64,000 nucleotides of DNA from Pseudooceanicola nanhaiensis (GTDB lineage Bacteria; Pseudomonadota; Alphaproteobacteria; Rhodobacterales; Rhodobacteraceae). The DNA lies in assembly GCF_020171315.1 (NCBI RefSeq), contig NZ_JAIUZP010000010.1, positions 62,001 through 126,000 of the forward strand, read 5' to 3'. This document shows positions 8,808-17,174 of the stretch, piece by piece (the stretch's first letter is position 1; each line of letters begins with the position of its first letter). Below the pieces are notes generated by a model. The model searched no databases. It saw nothing but the letters and a program-made list of their open reading frames with translations, and was not told the DNA's origin. A program made the translations under genes and the position numbers.

Positions 8808-9680
8808 ATGGGTCCGGTTCACATGGGCCCCCGTGGTACAGGGCCGCGCGTCCACGAAAGCCGGCCGGGCCTCGCCCGGCGCGACGGGCAGGTCCGCGCC
8901 GTGACCCGGCTGTTGCCCGACGAGGTGCCGGTGGCGCTGAGCTACCAGGGCACGACGCAGGCGGTGATGATGGCCAGCCCCGCCGACCTGGAGGATTTCG
9001 CCGTGGGCTTCACCCTCTCCGAGGGGATCGTCGCGGAGATCGGCCAGATCGAGAGCCTCGACATCCTGCACCACGATCAGGGGATCGAGGCGCAGATTTG
9101 GCTGGCGGGCGACCGGGCGGAGGCGCTCTCGGCCCGGCGTCGGGCCATGGTGGGGCCGGTGGGCTGCGGCCTCTGCGGGATCGACTCGCTGGAGGAGGCC
9201 TGCCGCGCGCTGCCCGTGGTGCCCGACGCGGCCCTGCGCTTCACCGAGGCCGAGATCGGCCAGGCGACCGAGGCGCTGCGCGATCACCAGCCGCTGCACG
9301 ATCTGTCCCGGGGCCTCCATGCTGCCGGGCTGATGCTGCCGGGGCAGGGGATCGTTCTGGCGCGCGAGGACGTGGGCCGGCACAACGCGCTCGACAAGCT
9401 GATCGGCGCAATGGCGCGGCGCGGCATCGACGGGCGGGGCGGCGCCGTGGTGCTGACCTCGCGGGTCTCGATGGAGATGGTGCAGAAGACCGCAATGGCC
9501 GGCATCCCCATGATCATCGCCGTCTCTGCCCCCACCGCCTATGCCGCACGGCTGGCGGAGGAGGCGGGCATCACGCTGGCGGCCTTTGCCCGGGACGGGG
9601 CCTATGACCTTTACGCCAACGCCGGGCGCTTGGGCGCTGCCCGCCCCGGCCCGGAGGGGGAGCACACCGATGTCGCCTGA
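8808..9680 (+). CDS. fdhD: Formate dehydrogenase sulfurtransferase FdhD (FdsC)
   Basis: A 290-residue FdhD family protein. FdhD transfers sulfur from a cysteine desulfurase to the bis-MGD cofactor before its insertion into formate dehydrogenase. The loop GCGLCG (near residue 122) holds the conserved CxxC pair. It starts one base after the fdsA stop and overlaps fdsD, so it belongs to the fds operon, where it corresponds to FdsC. An internal in-frame start is possible because the first 30 residues are not well conserved-looking. Confidence 0.92.
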   Translation: MGPVHMGPRGTGPRVHESRPGLARRDGQVRAVTRLLPDEVPVALSYQGTTQAVMMASPADLEDFAVGFTLSEGIVAEIGQIESLDILHHDQGIEAQIWLAGDRAEALSARRRAMVGPVGCGLCGIDSLEEACRALPVVPDAALRFTEAEIGQATEALRDHQPLHDLSRGLHAAGLMLPGQGIVLAREDVGRHNALDKLIGAMARRGIDGRGGAVVLTSRVSMEMVQKTAMAGIPMIIAVSAPTAYAARLAEEAGITLAAFARDGAYDLYANAGRLGAARPGPEGEHTDVA

Positions 9681-9888
9681 CAAGCTGATCTACATGGCGA
9701 ACCAGATCGCCACCTTCTTCGAGACCCAGCCGGGCAGCGATCAGGCCGAACATGTGGCCGATCACCTGAACGACTTCTGGGAGCCCCGGATGCGGGTGCA
9801 GTTGCTGGCGATGGTCGCCAGTGGCGAGGCCGAGGGCCTGCGCCCGCTGGCCCGCGCCGCCATGGCGCATGTCCGCGCGCCCGCCTGA
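9670..9888 (+). CDS. fdsD: Formate dehydrogenase delta subunit / assembly protein
   Basis: A 72-residue protein beginning MSPDKLIYMANQIATFF. This is characteristic of FdsD, a small protein encoded last in fdsGBACD operons and needed for a stable or active formate dehydrogenase complex. The ATG lies 11 bp inside the end of fdhD, indicating coupling. A longer frame open upstream would be an out-of-frame reading of fdhD and is not used. Confidence 0.88.
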   Translation: MSPDKLIYMANQIATFFETQPGSDQAEHVADHLNDFWEPRMRVQLLAMVASGEAEGLRPLARAAMAHVRAPA

Positions 9889-9901
9889 GCACGCCTGCCA
9901 T

Positions 9902-9940
9902 CGCGCCGCGCGCCGGGCCCGGGTCTGCCCGCGCGGCGCG
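9902..9940 (+). terminator. GC-rich stem-loop after the fds operon
   Basis: Eleven-base arms at 9902-9912 and 9930-9940 enclose a loop containing CCGGGCCCGG. It lies 14 bp after the fdsD stop. No T-run follows, so it is a plausible but not canonical terminator. Confidence 0.4.
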
Positions 9941-10101
9941 CCTTCGCAGGCCCCGCTGCCCGTCCCGAGGGCAGGATGCCGCGCATCTGCCGCGCCGGGC
10001 GTCCGCCCGGGGCCCCCTGTCATCCCGGGCCGGTTTTCAAGACGTTGACACCCTCCGCCTGCCACGCCAGCTAGACCGCGACTGGCGCAACGGACGGACC
10101 C

Positions 10102-10896
10102 ATGACAGCTCTCAAGACCTTCATTGAATCGCGGACCTTCGAATGGGCGATCACCGCCCTCATCGTGATCAACGCCATCACCCTCGGGCTGGAGACCTCG
10201 CCCCGTGTCATGGCGGTGGCGGGTGACTTCCTGTTGGCGCTGGACAAGCTGGTGCTGGCGGTCTTCGTCATCGAGCTGCTGGCCCGGTTCGCCGTCTACC
10301 GTACCAAGTTCTTCCACGATCCGTGGCGCATCTTCGATCTCTTCGTGGTGGGCGTGGCGCTGGTGCCCACGACCGGCAGCCTCTCCGTCCTGCGGGCGCT
10401 GCGGATGCTGCGGGTGTTGCGGCTGATCTCGGTCGTGCCCTCGCTGCGCCGCGTGGTGGGCGGGCTGATCTCGGCCCTGCCGGGCATGGGCTCCATCGTG
10501 GTGCTGCTGGGGCTGGTGTTCTACGTCTTCGCCGTCATGGCGACCAACCTCTATGGCGCCAGCTTCCCCGAGTGGTTCGGCGATATCTCCTCCTCGGCCT
10601 ATACGCTCTTTCAGGTCATGACGCTGGAAAGCTGGTCCATGGGCATCGTGCGTCCGGTGATGGAGGCGCATCCGATGTCTTGGACCTTCTTCATCCCCTT
10701 CATCATCGCCACCTCCTTCACGGTGCTGAACCTCTTCATCGGTATCATCGTCTCCGCCATGCAGGAGGAACACGAGGCCGCCGCCGAGGACGAGCGCACC
10801 ACCGCCGCCGACAACCAGCGCCTGCTGCTGAAGGAGGTTCGCGCCCTGCGGGCCGAGGTGGCCCGCCTGTCAGAGCGCACCGGCGCCACGGACTGA
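10102..10896 (+). CDS. Voltage-gated sodium channel (bacterial Nav family)
   Basis: A 264-residue six-helix ion channel subunit. The S4 voltage sensor has Arg98, Arg101, Arg104 and Arg107 at three-residue spacing. The pore loop reads TLESWSM (residues 174-180), the selectivity-filter signature of NaChBac/NavAb-type channels. S5 and S6 flank it, and a charged C-terminal helix (about residues 225-264) resembles the tetramerising coiled coil of this family. It should assemble as a homotetramer conducting Na+. A TTGACA lies 52 bp upstream (10045-10050) without a clear -10. Confidence 0.92.
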   Translation: MTALKTFIESRTFEWAITALIVINAITLGLETSPRVMAVAGDFLLALDKLVLAVFVIELLARFAVYRTKFFHDPWRIFDLFVVGVALVPTTGSLSVLRALRMLRVLRLISVVPSLRRVVGGLISALPGMGSIVVLLGLVFYVFAVMATNLYGASFPEWFGDISSSAYTLFQVMTLESWSMGIVRPVMEAHPMSWTFFIPFIIATSFTVLNLFIGIIVSAMQEEHEAAAEDERTTAADNQRLLLKEVRALRAEVARLSERTGATD

Positions 10897-10900
10897 GGGA

Positions 10901-12025
10901 TCAGTCCCTCTCTGCGGCGAAGAGGCGGACCAGTTCCGCCTGCCGGTTGGTGCCGGTCTTCTCGAAGATGCGGCTCAGGTGGGTCCGCGCGGTCGACACG
11001 CTGATCCCGAGCCGCGCCGCGGCGGCATCGCGCCCGTCGCCGCGCAGGATCTCGAGGCAGAGGGTCGATTCCGCCGGTGTCAGCCGGAACTCTTCCTGCA
11101 TCCGCCGTTTCAGCGCCTCCTGCCGCGCCCCGTGGTCGGTGACGACCAGCAGCGCCGCGACCGGCCGCAACAGGGCGGCGGTCTGGGTCGGGTCGGGGCA
11201 GGGCAGGGCCTCCACCACCACCTGTCCGCGCCCGTCCGGGTCAAAGGAGATCTCGCCGCCCCGGGGCCGCGCGGCGGGGCCCAGTGCGGCGCAGCCCGCG
11301 ATCAGCTGATCCAGCTGCCCGGTGAGCGCCGTCGTGGGCAGCACCAGCCGCCCCGCGTGCAGGCGCATCCCGCGCGGCAGATGGGCCTCGTCCAGCGGCT
11401 GCCCGAGGTCGGTGATCGGGCGTGCCCGGATGTCCACGGCCAGCGTCACCGCGTCGGGCCGCCCGGCCCCTACGCCAAGCAGCAGCGTCTGCATCGATAG
11501 GCGCCGCATCCTCTGCTCGATCTCCACCGCGCGGACCAGATGCGGCAGCACCACGGCAAACCGCGCCGCGGCCTCATCGTCGATCTCGTCCGTCCGCTGG
11601 CCCGCCTGCAGCACGATCGAGGCAAAGCCCGCCCCCTGTCGCAGCAGGTTCGAGGCCAGCCGTTCCGCCCCCAGACCGGAGGTCGCCCAGAATTCGTTGT
11701 GGAAGGTCGAGGACAGGAAGGCCTCGCGCCCGGTGTCCTTCAGCGAGGTGATCTTGCCCACCGGCGCGCCCGAGGTCGCGGGCACGGTGGGATCGCGCAT
11801 CCACCAGCCGTCCTGTTCATAGGCCCGCACCACCTCGGGATCGGCGCGCGGCGTCAGCACCGAGGAAAAGGCGGTTTCCGGATCGACGACCACCATGGCC
11901 GCATTCTCGACGCCGCAGAGATCCGAAAGACGCACCAGCACGTCCTGCCAATCCCATTGCCCGGCGGCAGCGGCGTAAATTTCATCTATCACGCCCAGAA
12001 GATCGGCGTGTTCCAATGTCCGCAT
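10901..12025 (-). CDS. LuxR-family transcriptional regulator
   Basis: A 374-residue regulator. The C-terminal 60 residues form a LuxR-type helix-turn-helix with LTPAESTLCLEILRGDG and STARTHLSRIFEKTGT. The N-terminal about 300 residues lack an obvious response-regulator receiver and are not an evident autoinducer domain, so the signal is unknown. The start is taken at ATG 12025, preceded by a GGGGG stretch; the frame stays open about 48 codons further but without domain support. An inverted repeat 56 bp upstream (12081-12099) could be its own operator. Confidence 0.8.
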   Translation of the reverse strand: MRTLEHADLLGVIDEIYAAAAGQWDWQDVLVRLSDLCGVENAAMVVVDPETAFSSVLTPRADPEVVRAYEQDGWWMRDPTVPATSGAPVGKITSLKDTGREAFLSSTFHNEFWATSGLGAERLASNLLRQGAGFASIVLQAGQRTDEIDDEAAARFAVVLPHLVRAVEIEQRMRRLSMQTLLLGVGAGRPDAVTLAVDIRARPITDLGQPLDEAHLPRGMRLHAGRLVLPTTALTGQLDQLIAGCAALGPAARPRGGEISFDPDGRGQVVVEALPCPDPTQTAALLRPVAALLVVTDHGARQEALKRRMQEEFRLTPAESTLCLEILRGDGRDAAAARLGISVSTARTHLSRIFEKTGTNRQAELVRLFAAERD

Positions 12026-12080
12026 TCGGAACCCCCGTGCGGGACGGCGACTTAAATGACCCAACAAACCACTTGAATGA

Positions 12081-12099
12081 AAACAGGTTGCGCCTGTTT
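12081..12099. promoter_or_regulatory. Inverted repeat upstream of LuxR-type gene
   Basis: AAACAGG (12081-12087) and CCTGTTT (12093-12099) form a 7-bp dyad with a 5-bp spacer, 56 bp before the regulator start. It is a candidate autoregulatory site. It differs from the classical lux box, whose arms read ACCTG/CAGGT. Confidence 0.35.
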
Positions 12100-12414
12100 G
12101 ATGTGCAATACCGGAAATCCTAGGGGGCAAATCGGCCTGCCCAAAGAGAATTTTCCATCGCTTGGTCAAAAAAATGCGGCGTATCGGACGTTCGTATGAC
12201 GCAAGGGCAATTTGCGGCTCATACGGTGTGGCTGCGGCTAAGCTGCGTGACCCAACTATTTGATCAAGACCTTTTCCTTTGAAGGGGAGCAGAGGCGACT
12301 ATTTACCCCAAAAATCCTTTCATGATGTGTCCGTGACTCATGTGGGATCCCTTGGTTTGCCTCTGCCCCCTTCCTGAAGTCTCCGCGCTTCCCCGGGGGG
12401 CTGACCCCTCCATC

Positions 12415-12441
12415 CTGTCCACTTTCACACTGTCCACTTTC
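12415..12441 (+). repeat. 12-bp direct repeat, period 15
   Basis: CTGTCCACTTTC occurs at 12415-12426 and again at 12430-12441. It lies 65-90 bp upstream of the IalB-like start codon, so tandem activator or repressor sites are possible. Nothing identifies the protein. Confidence 0.4.
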
Positions 12442-12505
12442 GCTCTGGCCACGGGGCGCGGGACGGTGTTTCCTTTGCTGTGACACGACACGCGAAAGGG
12501 ACGCG

Positions 12506-13126
12506 ATGACAGGCGTAGGACGGGCCCTGGCCACGGTACTGCTGGCGCTGATCCCGCTGCAGGGCCTGTGCCAGACGGCGCCGCCGCGCCCGGCGTCACC
12601 CAAGGCCCCCGCCGCACCGCCCATCGCCTCCCGCCCGCCGGAGCCCTCTGTGCCCCTCGCGCCCCCGGTTCCCGATGCGCCGACGGATCGCCCGCGCGGC
12701 CGTGACATCGGCGTCTGGACGGTGACCTGCGACCTCTTCGACAGCGATCAGCGCGACTGTGCCCTGACCCAGCGGTTCCAGCACACCCGGGCAGAGCTGT
12801 TTCTGGCCGAGATCGACCTGCAACCGGTCACGCCGGGGCAGGTGCTGCTGCGGGCCCGGGTGCCGGTGGGGGCGCGGCTGGCGGAGCCCTTCGTGCTGAT
12901 CTCGCGAAGTGGCGGGGCGCTGCCGCTCACATGGGTCGCCTGCGGCCCGCTGATCTGCGAGGCGCAGCGCGTGCTGCCGCAGGCCCTGCTGGCGCAGATG
13001 GAGGCCGCCGGGGATCTGAGCGCACGCTTCCGGCGCGACTGGGACGGCGCGGTGCATCTCTTCCCCGTGCCGCTGGCCGGGGCGGGCGAGGGGATCGCCC
13101 TCCTGCGGCGGGCGCGCTGGCGCTGA
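12506..13126 (+). CDS. Exported IalB-like (invasion-associated locus B) protein
   Basis: A 206-residue secreted protein. Residues 1-23 form a signal peptide (hydrophobic core LATVLLALIPLQGL). A Pro/Ala-rich linker to about residue 65 follows, then a domain starting GVWTVTCDLFD. Four Cys in that domain, including the pair in WVACGPLICEA, are arranged as in IalB-family proteins, which are periplasmic or surface proteins of uncertain role. The stop lies 3 bp from the convergent hmuV stop. The family call is from pattern only. Confidence 0.6.
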   Translation: MTGVGRALATVLLALIPLQGLCQTAPPRPASPKAPAAPPIASRPPEPSVPLAPPVPDAPTDRPRGRDIGVWTVTCDLFDSDQRDCALTQRFQHTRAELFLAEIDLQPVTPGQVLLRARVPVGARLAEPFVLISRSGGALPLTWVACGPLICEAQRVLPQALLAQMEAAGDLSARFRRDWDGAVHLFPVPLAGAGEGIALLRRARWR

Positions 13127-13129
13127 GGC

Positions 13130-13921
13130 CTATTCCGCCGCCGCCGCGTGGCGGGCGGCATGGGGCAGCAGGTAGGTCGCTTCGGCGGGGGGCGTGTTGA
13201 CCCGGATGCGGCAGGCATAGGCGTTGGAAAGCAGCGCGTCGGTCAGCACCGCCTCGGGCCGGTCCTGCGCCAGCACCCGCCCCTGCGCCAGCAGCGCCAC
13301 GCTGTCCGAGAACATCGCCGTCAGGTTCAGGTCATGCATCACCGCCACCACCCCGCCGCCCGCATCGGCGAAGTCGCGGGCGATCTGCATCACCTGCAAC
13401 TGGTGCCCGATGTCGAGGGAGGAGACCGGCTCGTCGAGGAAGAGCCAGCGGGCCGCGCCATGGGCCGTCGGCTCCCAGACCTGCACGAGGACGCGGGCCA
13501 GCTGCACCCGCTGCTGCTCGCCGCCCGACAGTTCCTGATACATCCGCCCGGCAAAGCCACCGAGGCCGACGCGGGCCAGCGCCCGCTGGCTCAGGTCCGG
13601 CCCGCCCGCGTCGAGGCCGCCCTGCTGGCCAAGGCGCACCACCTCGCCCACGGTGAACGGGAAGGAGAGCGGCGTCGCCTGCGGCAGCACGCCCCGCAGC
13701 GCCGCCAGCCGCCAGGGCTTGGTCTGCGCGATCTCGTGGCCGTTCAGCGTGACCGATCCGTCGTAGACCAGCTCTCCCGTCAGGGCCCGCAGCAGCGTTG
13801 TCTTGCCCGACCCGTTGGGCCCGACGATGGAGGTCAGCGCGCCGGGGCGGGCGGTGAAGGCGGCCTCCGACAGGATCGTGCGGCGGCCAAGGTGCAGGGT
13901 CAGGTCACGGGCGATCAGCAT
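13130..13921 (-). CDS. hmuV: Heme ABC transporter ATP-binding protein
   Basis: A 263-residue ABC ATPase. Walker A is GPNGSGKTT (residues 34-42), the signature is LSGGE (131-135) and Walker B is FLDEP (161-165). The start at ATG 13921 is 2 bp after the permease stop. With the permease and binding protein upstream it completes a heme importer that powers transfer of heme into the cytoplasm. Its identity as HmuV rests on the hmuSTUV gene order. Confidence 0.92.
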   Translation of the reverse strand: MLIARDLTLHLGRRTILSEAAFTARPGALTSIVGPNGSGKTTLLRALTGELVYDGSVTLNGHEIAQTKPWRLAALRGVLPQATPLSFPFTVGEVVRLGQQGGLDAGGPDLSQRALARVGLGGFAGRMYQELSGGEQQRVQLARVLVQVWEPTAHGAARWLFLDEPVSSLDIGHQLQVMQIARDFADAGGGVVAVMHDLNLTAMFSDSVALLAQGRVLAQDRPEAVLTDALLSNAYACRIRVNTPPAEATYLLPHAARHAAAAE

Positions 13922-13923
13922 GG

Positions 13924-14994
13924 TCAGAGCTCCAGCAGGGTGCGGCGGCGCAGCAGGATCCACAGGAAGAACGGCCCGCCGAGGGTCGCGGTGACGATCC
14001 CGATGGGCAGTTCGGCGGGGGCGATGATCACCCGGCTGATCACATCCGCCGCCAGCAGCAGAGCCGCGCCCAGCAGGGCGGAGTTGATCAGAAGAGGCCG
14101 GTGATCGGGGCCCGAGACGAGGCGCAGCAGATGCGGCACCACGATGCCGACGAAACCGATGCCGCCGCTGACCGCCACGGCCGCCCCCACGGCGCCCGCG
14201 ACGGTGAGGATGGCCATGCTCTTGAGCCTTTGCACGTCCTGTCCCAGATGCGCCGCCGCCGCCTCGCCAAGGGCGAGGGCGTTGAGGCCACGGGCCAGTG
14301 CCGGGGCGGCGGCGAGGGCCAGCAGCATCAGCGGGGCTGCGGTCAGCACCTTGGCCCATGTCGCCCCGGCGATGGAGCCCATGCCCCAGAAGGTCAGGTC
14401 GCGCAGCTGCGTGTCATCGGCCATGTAGACCAGCACCCCGGACAGCGCGCCTGCAAGCGCGCCAAGGGCGATGCCCGCCAGCAGCATCGTGGCGACCGAG
14501 GTGCGCCCGGAGCGCGTGGCAATGGCATAGAGCAGCAGGGTCGAGGCCCAGCCGCCAAGGAAGGCCGCCACCGGCACGGCGTAATGGCCCAGCGTCGCCG
14601 CCAGCCCGGCGGGCAGGAGGCCCCCCAGCACGATGGCCGTGATCGCCCCCAGACCGGCGCCCGCGCTGACACCCACGAGGCCGGGATCGGCCAGCGGGTT
14701 GCGGAAGAGCCCCTGCATCACCGCCCCCGAGACCGCCAGCGAGGCGCCCACCAGCATCCCCATCGCCAGCCGGGGCAGGCGGATGTCGAAGAGCACGACC
14801 CGGTCGCGCAGCGAAAGCTCCCGCCCCGCCAGCAGGTCGCCCCCGATCTGGCGCAGCGAGATGCCCGAGGCCCCCACCGTCAGGCTGGCGGCGCTGACCG
14901 CCAGCAGCAGGAGCACCAGCAGCAGGGTGACGCGCCGGGCGAGGGCCCGGCGGTCGCCGGTGGGGGCGGCGGCGGGTTCGCTGAGCGCCACCAT
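13924..14994 (-). CDS. hmuU: Heme ABC transporter permease
   Basis: A 356-residue FecCD-family permease with about ten predicted transmembrane helices. The N-terminal part (DIRLPRLAMGMLVGASLAVS) matches the conserved opening of BtuC/FecCD permeases. The ATG overlaps the stop of hmuT and hmuV follows after 2 bp. It forms the inner-membrane channel for heme delivered by HmuT. Confidence 0.92.
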   Translation of the reverse strand: MVALSEPAAAPTGDRRALARRVTLLLVLLLLAVSAASLTVGASGISLRQIGGDLLAGRELSLRDRVVLFDIRLPRLAMGMLVGASLAVSGAVMQGLFRNPLADPGLVGVSAGAGLGAITAIVLGGLLPAGLAATLGHYAVPVAAFLGGWASTLLLYAIATRSGRTSVATMLLAGIALGALAGALSGVLVYMADDTQLRDLTFWGMGSIAGATWAKVLTAAPLMLLALAAAPALARGLNALALGEAAAAHLGQDVQRLKSMAILTVAGAVGAAVAVSGGIGFVGIVVPHLLRLVSGPDHRPLLINSALLGAALLLAADVISRVIIAPAELPIGIVTATLGGPFFLWILLRRRTLLEL

Positions 14995-15857
14995 CAGCTG
15001 TCGTGCCCCGCGCTCTGGAGTGCGGCGCTCAGCTCGGTCACGGCCTCGCCCACGCGGGGGCCGAAGCCGAGGAGCAGCATGCCCTCCATCCGCACCACCG
15101 CGCCGGACTGCCCGGCAGGCGTGATGGCAAGCGCCGGATGGCTGAGCGCCTGATCAGCGGTGCCGTGGCCCGCGTCGGCGGCCCCGCCGCGCGACATCAT
15201 CAGGATGACATCGGGGGCGGCGGCGGCGATCGCCTCGTCCGTCACGGGCTTGTAGCCCGAGAAGGCGGTCAGCGCATTCTCGGCCCCGGCAAGGGTGATG
15301 ATCCCCTCGGCCGAGGTGTCGCGCCCGGCGGCAAGGATACGCCCGCCCTGCATCGAGAGGATGAAGAGCACCTTCTTGGCGGGTGTGCCATGGGCGGCCT
15401 CGGCGGCGGCGGCCAGTTGGGCATCGACGCTGTCTGCCAGCGCCTGCGCGGCCTCGGGCACCTCCAGCGCCGTGCCCACGGCGAGGATCTTGGCGCGCAC
15501 GGCCTCGGCGGAATGGCCGCCGGGCACCTCGATCATGGGGATCGCGGCGGCGCGCAGCATCTCCACCGCCTCGGGCGGGCCGGCGCCTTCCTCGGTCAGG
15601 ATCAGGTCCGGGTCCACCGACATCAGCCCCTCGGGCGAGAGGGCGCGGATATAGCCCACGTCGGGCAGCGCCTCCGCCTCGGGCGGGAAGTTCGACGTCG
15701 TATCCCGCGCCACCAGCCGGTCCTGCTGGCCGAGGGCATAGACGATCTCGGTCACGGAGCCGCCGATGGAGGCGATGCGGCTGGCAGGCTCGGCCCAGAG
15801 GGCCGGGGCCACGAGGGCGAGGCAGGCGGCAAGCGCCGTGGAGCGCAGCAGGCGCAT
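14994..15857 (-). CDS. hmuT: Periplasmic heme-binding protein
   Basis: A 287-residue class III substrate-binding protein. A signal peptide ends near ALWA (about residue 22), followed by SIGGSVTEIVYALG and DVGYIRALSPEGLMSVDPDL, the typical opening of HmuT-like hemin-binding proteins. ATG 15857 is 2 bp after the hmuS stop; a longer frame upstream overlaps hmuS and lacks a signal peptide. It carries heme from the outer-membrane receptor to HmuUV. Confidence 0.9.
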   Translation of the reverse strand: MRLLRSTALAACLALVAPALWAEPASRIASIGGSVTEIVYALGQQDRLVARDTTSNFPPEAEALPDVGYIRALSPEGLMSVDPDLILTEEGAGPPEAVEMLRAAAIPMIEVPGGHSAEAVRAKILAVGTALEVPEAAQALADSVDAQLAAAAEAAHGTPAKKVLFILSMQGGRILAAGRDTSAEGIITLAGAENALTAFSGYKPVTDEAIAAAAPDVILMMSRGGAADAGHGTADQALSHPALAITPAGQSGAVVRMEGMLLLGFGPRVGEAVTELSAALQSAGHDS

Positions 15858-15859
15858 GG

Positions 15860-16924
15860 TCACGCCTCCGCCGGTTCGGAGGTGAGATCGGCCAGCAGGG
15901 CCTCCCTCGCCGGGTAGTGATCGGCGTCGGGCTTGCGCAGGCCGAACATCTGGAAGATCACCGTGCCCTCGGCGTCGAAGGCCTCGACCGAGATCGCCAT
16001 GCCGCGGCGGGTGGGTTTCTCCACCAGCCAGACCTCGGCCACGTGATCGGCGCGCAGGTGCAGGTTGAAGCTGGGGTCGAGCACGTTCAGCCACGGGCCC
16101 ATCGGCTTGATCGTGTGCAGCGGGCCGGAGTGGATCTGGATGCAGCCCTTGTTGCCCACGAAGATCATCACCGGCACCTGTGTCTGCGCCACCCGCTCGA
16201 AGAGCGTGGGCACGATCCGGGGCGAGAGCGGGCGCGCCAGCGGGGCCCCTGCCACGCGGTAGGCGCCAAGGCGGTTCATCTTCAGCTTGGACACCAGCCC
16301 GAGGAACTGGTGCGAATCCGTCATGTTGTTCCAGAACTCGCGCAGCTTCTCGGCCTTGTCCGGGTCGGACTTCGGCGCTTCGGGGGCGCGGCGCGCCTCG
16401 ACCGTCATCTCTTCCGACTGCGCGGGCAGGGCAAGGTCCGCGGCGATCCGCGCAAAGGCCGCCACGTCCGATCCCTCGCGGCAGTAGATCTTGTGCACCG
16501 CGTCGCCCGCCGCATCGAAGATCATCAGCGCAGGGCGCCCGCCGCCGAGGCCCGCCTCAGGCGTGACGGCAAAGGCATGGACCCAGAACTTGGGGAAGAT
16601 GCGCAGGTCGATCTCGCCGTTCAGCACCATCGAGGCATGTTGCCCGCCCCGGTAGTGATCGTAATGGCCGATCTTCTCGTGCACGCAGCTTTCGGTGCGG
16701 GTCAGGGCCATGACCTCGCCCAGTTCGGCCACGCGGGGCACCAGCTGGTCGGGATCGGCGCTGATCCGGGTCACGCCATGGCCGGTAAAGGCTGCGACCA
16801 GCTGGCCCTCGGTGATCTTCAGCTGGTGGGCGAGGTCGCGGATGCGCAGCTTGTCATGCTCCTTGCGGGCGGCGCGGATCGCCTCGGGCGAGAGGACGGC
16901 GGAGGGGGGCGAGAGATCCTGCAT
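15860..16924 (-). CDS. hmuS: Hemin-degrading factor / heme trafficking protein HmuS
   Basis: A 354-residue cytoplasmic HmuS/ChuX-type protein of two related halves, each with a HemS-like repeat. The segment ending in NNMTDSHQF near the middle marks the second repeat. It is thought to bind incoming heme and pass it on or release its iron. The start is ATG 16924 with GAAGGAG 8 bp upstream; the frame extends further but into the divergent promoter. It is first in the hmuSTUV operon. Confidence 0.9.
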   Translation of the reverse strand: MQDLSPPSAVLSPEAIRAARKEHDKLRIRDLAHQLKITEGQLVAAFTGHGVTRISADPDQLVPRVAELGEVMALTRTESCVHEKIGHYDHYRGGQHASMVLNGEIDLRIFPKFWVHAFAVTPEAGLGGGRPALMIFDAAGDAVHKIYCREGSDVAAFARIAADLALPAQSEEMTVEARRAPEAPKSDPDKAEKLREFWNNMTDSHQFLGLVSKLKMNRLGAYRVAGAPLARPLSPRIVPTLFERVAQTQVPVMIFVGNKGCIQIHSGPLHTIKPMGPWLNVLDPSFNLHLRADHVAEVWLVEKPTRRGMAISVEAFDAEGTVIFQMFGLRKPDADHYPAREALLADLTSEPAEA

Positions 16925-17174
16925 GAGGGGCTCCTTCAGGGACAGCGTGTGAGGGGAATGCACCTGGCTGTCGCCGGAAGGGCGGACATGGCTGGATTGC
17001 AACAGTCATGAATCGGCGGCGAGAAAAGCGCCGCGAGATTTCTTGACAGATTTAATCGGGTTAGGTAGGCGACGCAAGACCGCGCTGCCCTCGGCGCGGA
17101 TGAATTCCTGAAAATTGAACGTGCCAGCCCTTTCGCCAGCCATGTTTCGCGCATGTCCAGAAAGGGACCCCCCG
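16925..17174. promoter_or_regulatory. Divergent promoter region of hmuSTUV and the TonB receptor
   Basis: This 250-bp gap drives both heme operons. A TTGACA hexamer at 17043-17048 points toward the receptor gene but lacks a clear -10. It is followed by GATTTAATC (17049-17057), a small dyad resembling the AT-rich sites of iron regulators. No exact Fur, Irr or RirA box was recognised, although iron control is likely for such genes. Confidence 0.4.

Larger units (their letters stand above)
12026..12505. other. 480-bp divergent intergenic region
   Basis: This separates the minus-strand LuxR gene from the plus-strand IalB-like gene. Base composition is less GC-rich than the genes. It holds an inverted repeat at 12081-12099 and a 12-bp direct repeat at 12415-12441. 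A minus-strand frame covers part of it, but it is Arg/Gly-rich and overlaps the next gene, so I do not call it. Confidence 0.5.

Noticed and set aside
12081-12099. Classical lux box for quorum sensing
   Set aside because: The arms read AAACAGG/CCTGTTT, opposite in orientation to ACCTG/CAGGT, and the regulator's N-terminal domain is not clearly an autoinducer-binding one.
12256-12708. A 150-codon minus-strand frame upstream of the IalB-like gene
   Set aside because: Arg/Gly-rich composition, no recognised domain, and it overlaps the signal-peptide-coding start of a better-supported plus-strand gene.
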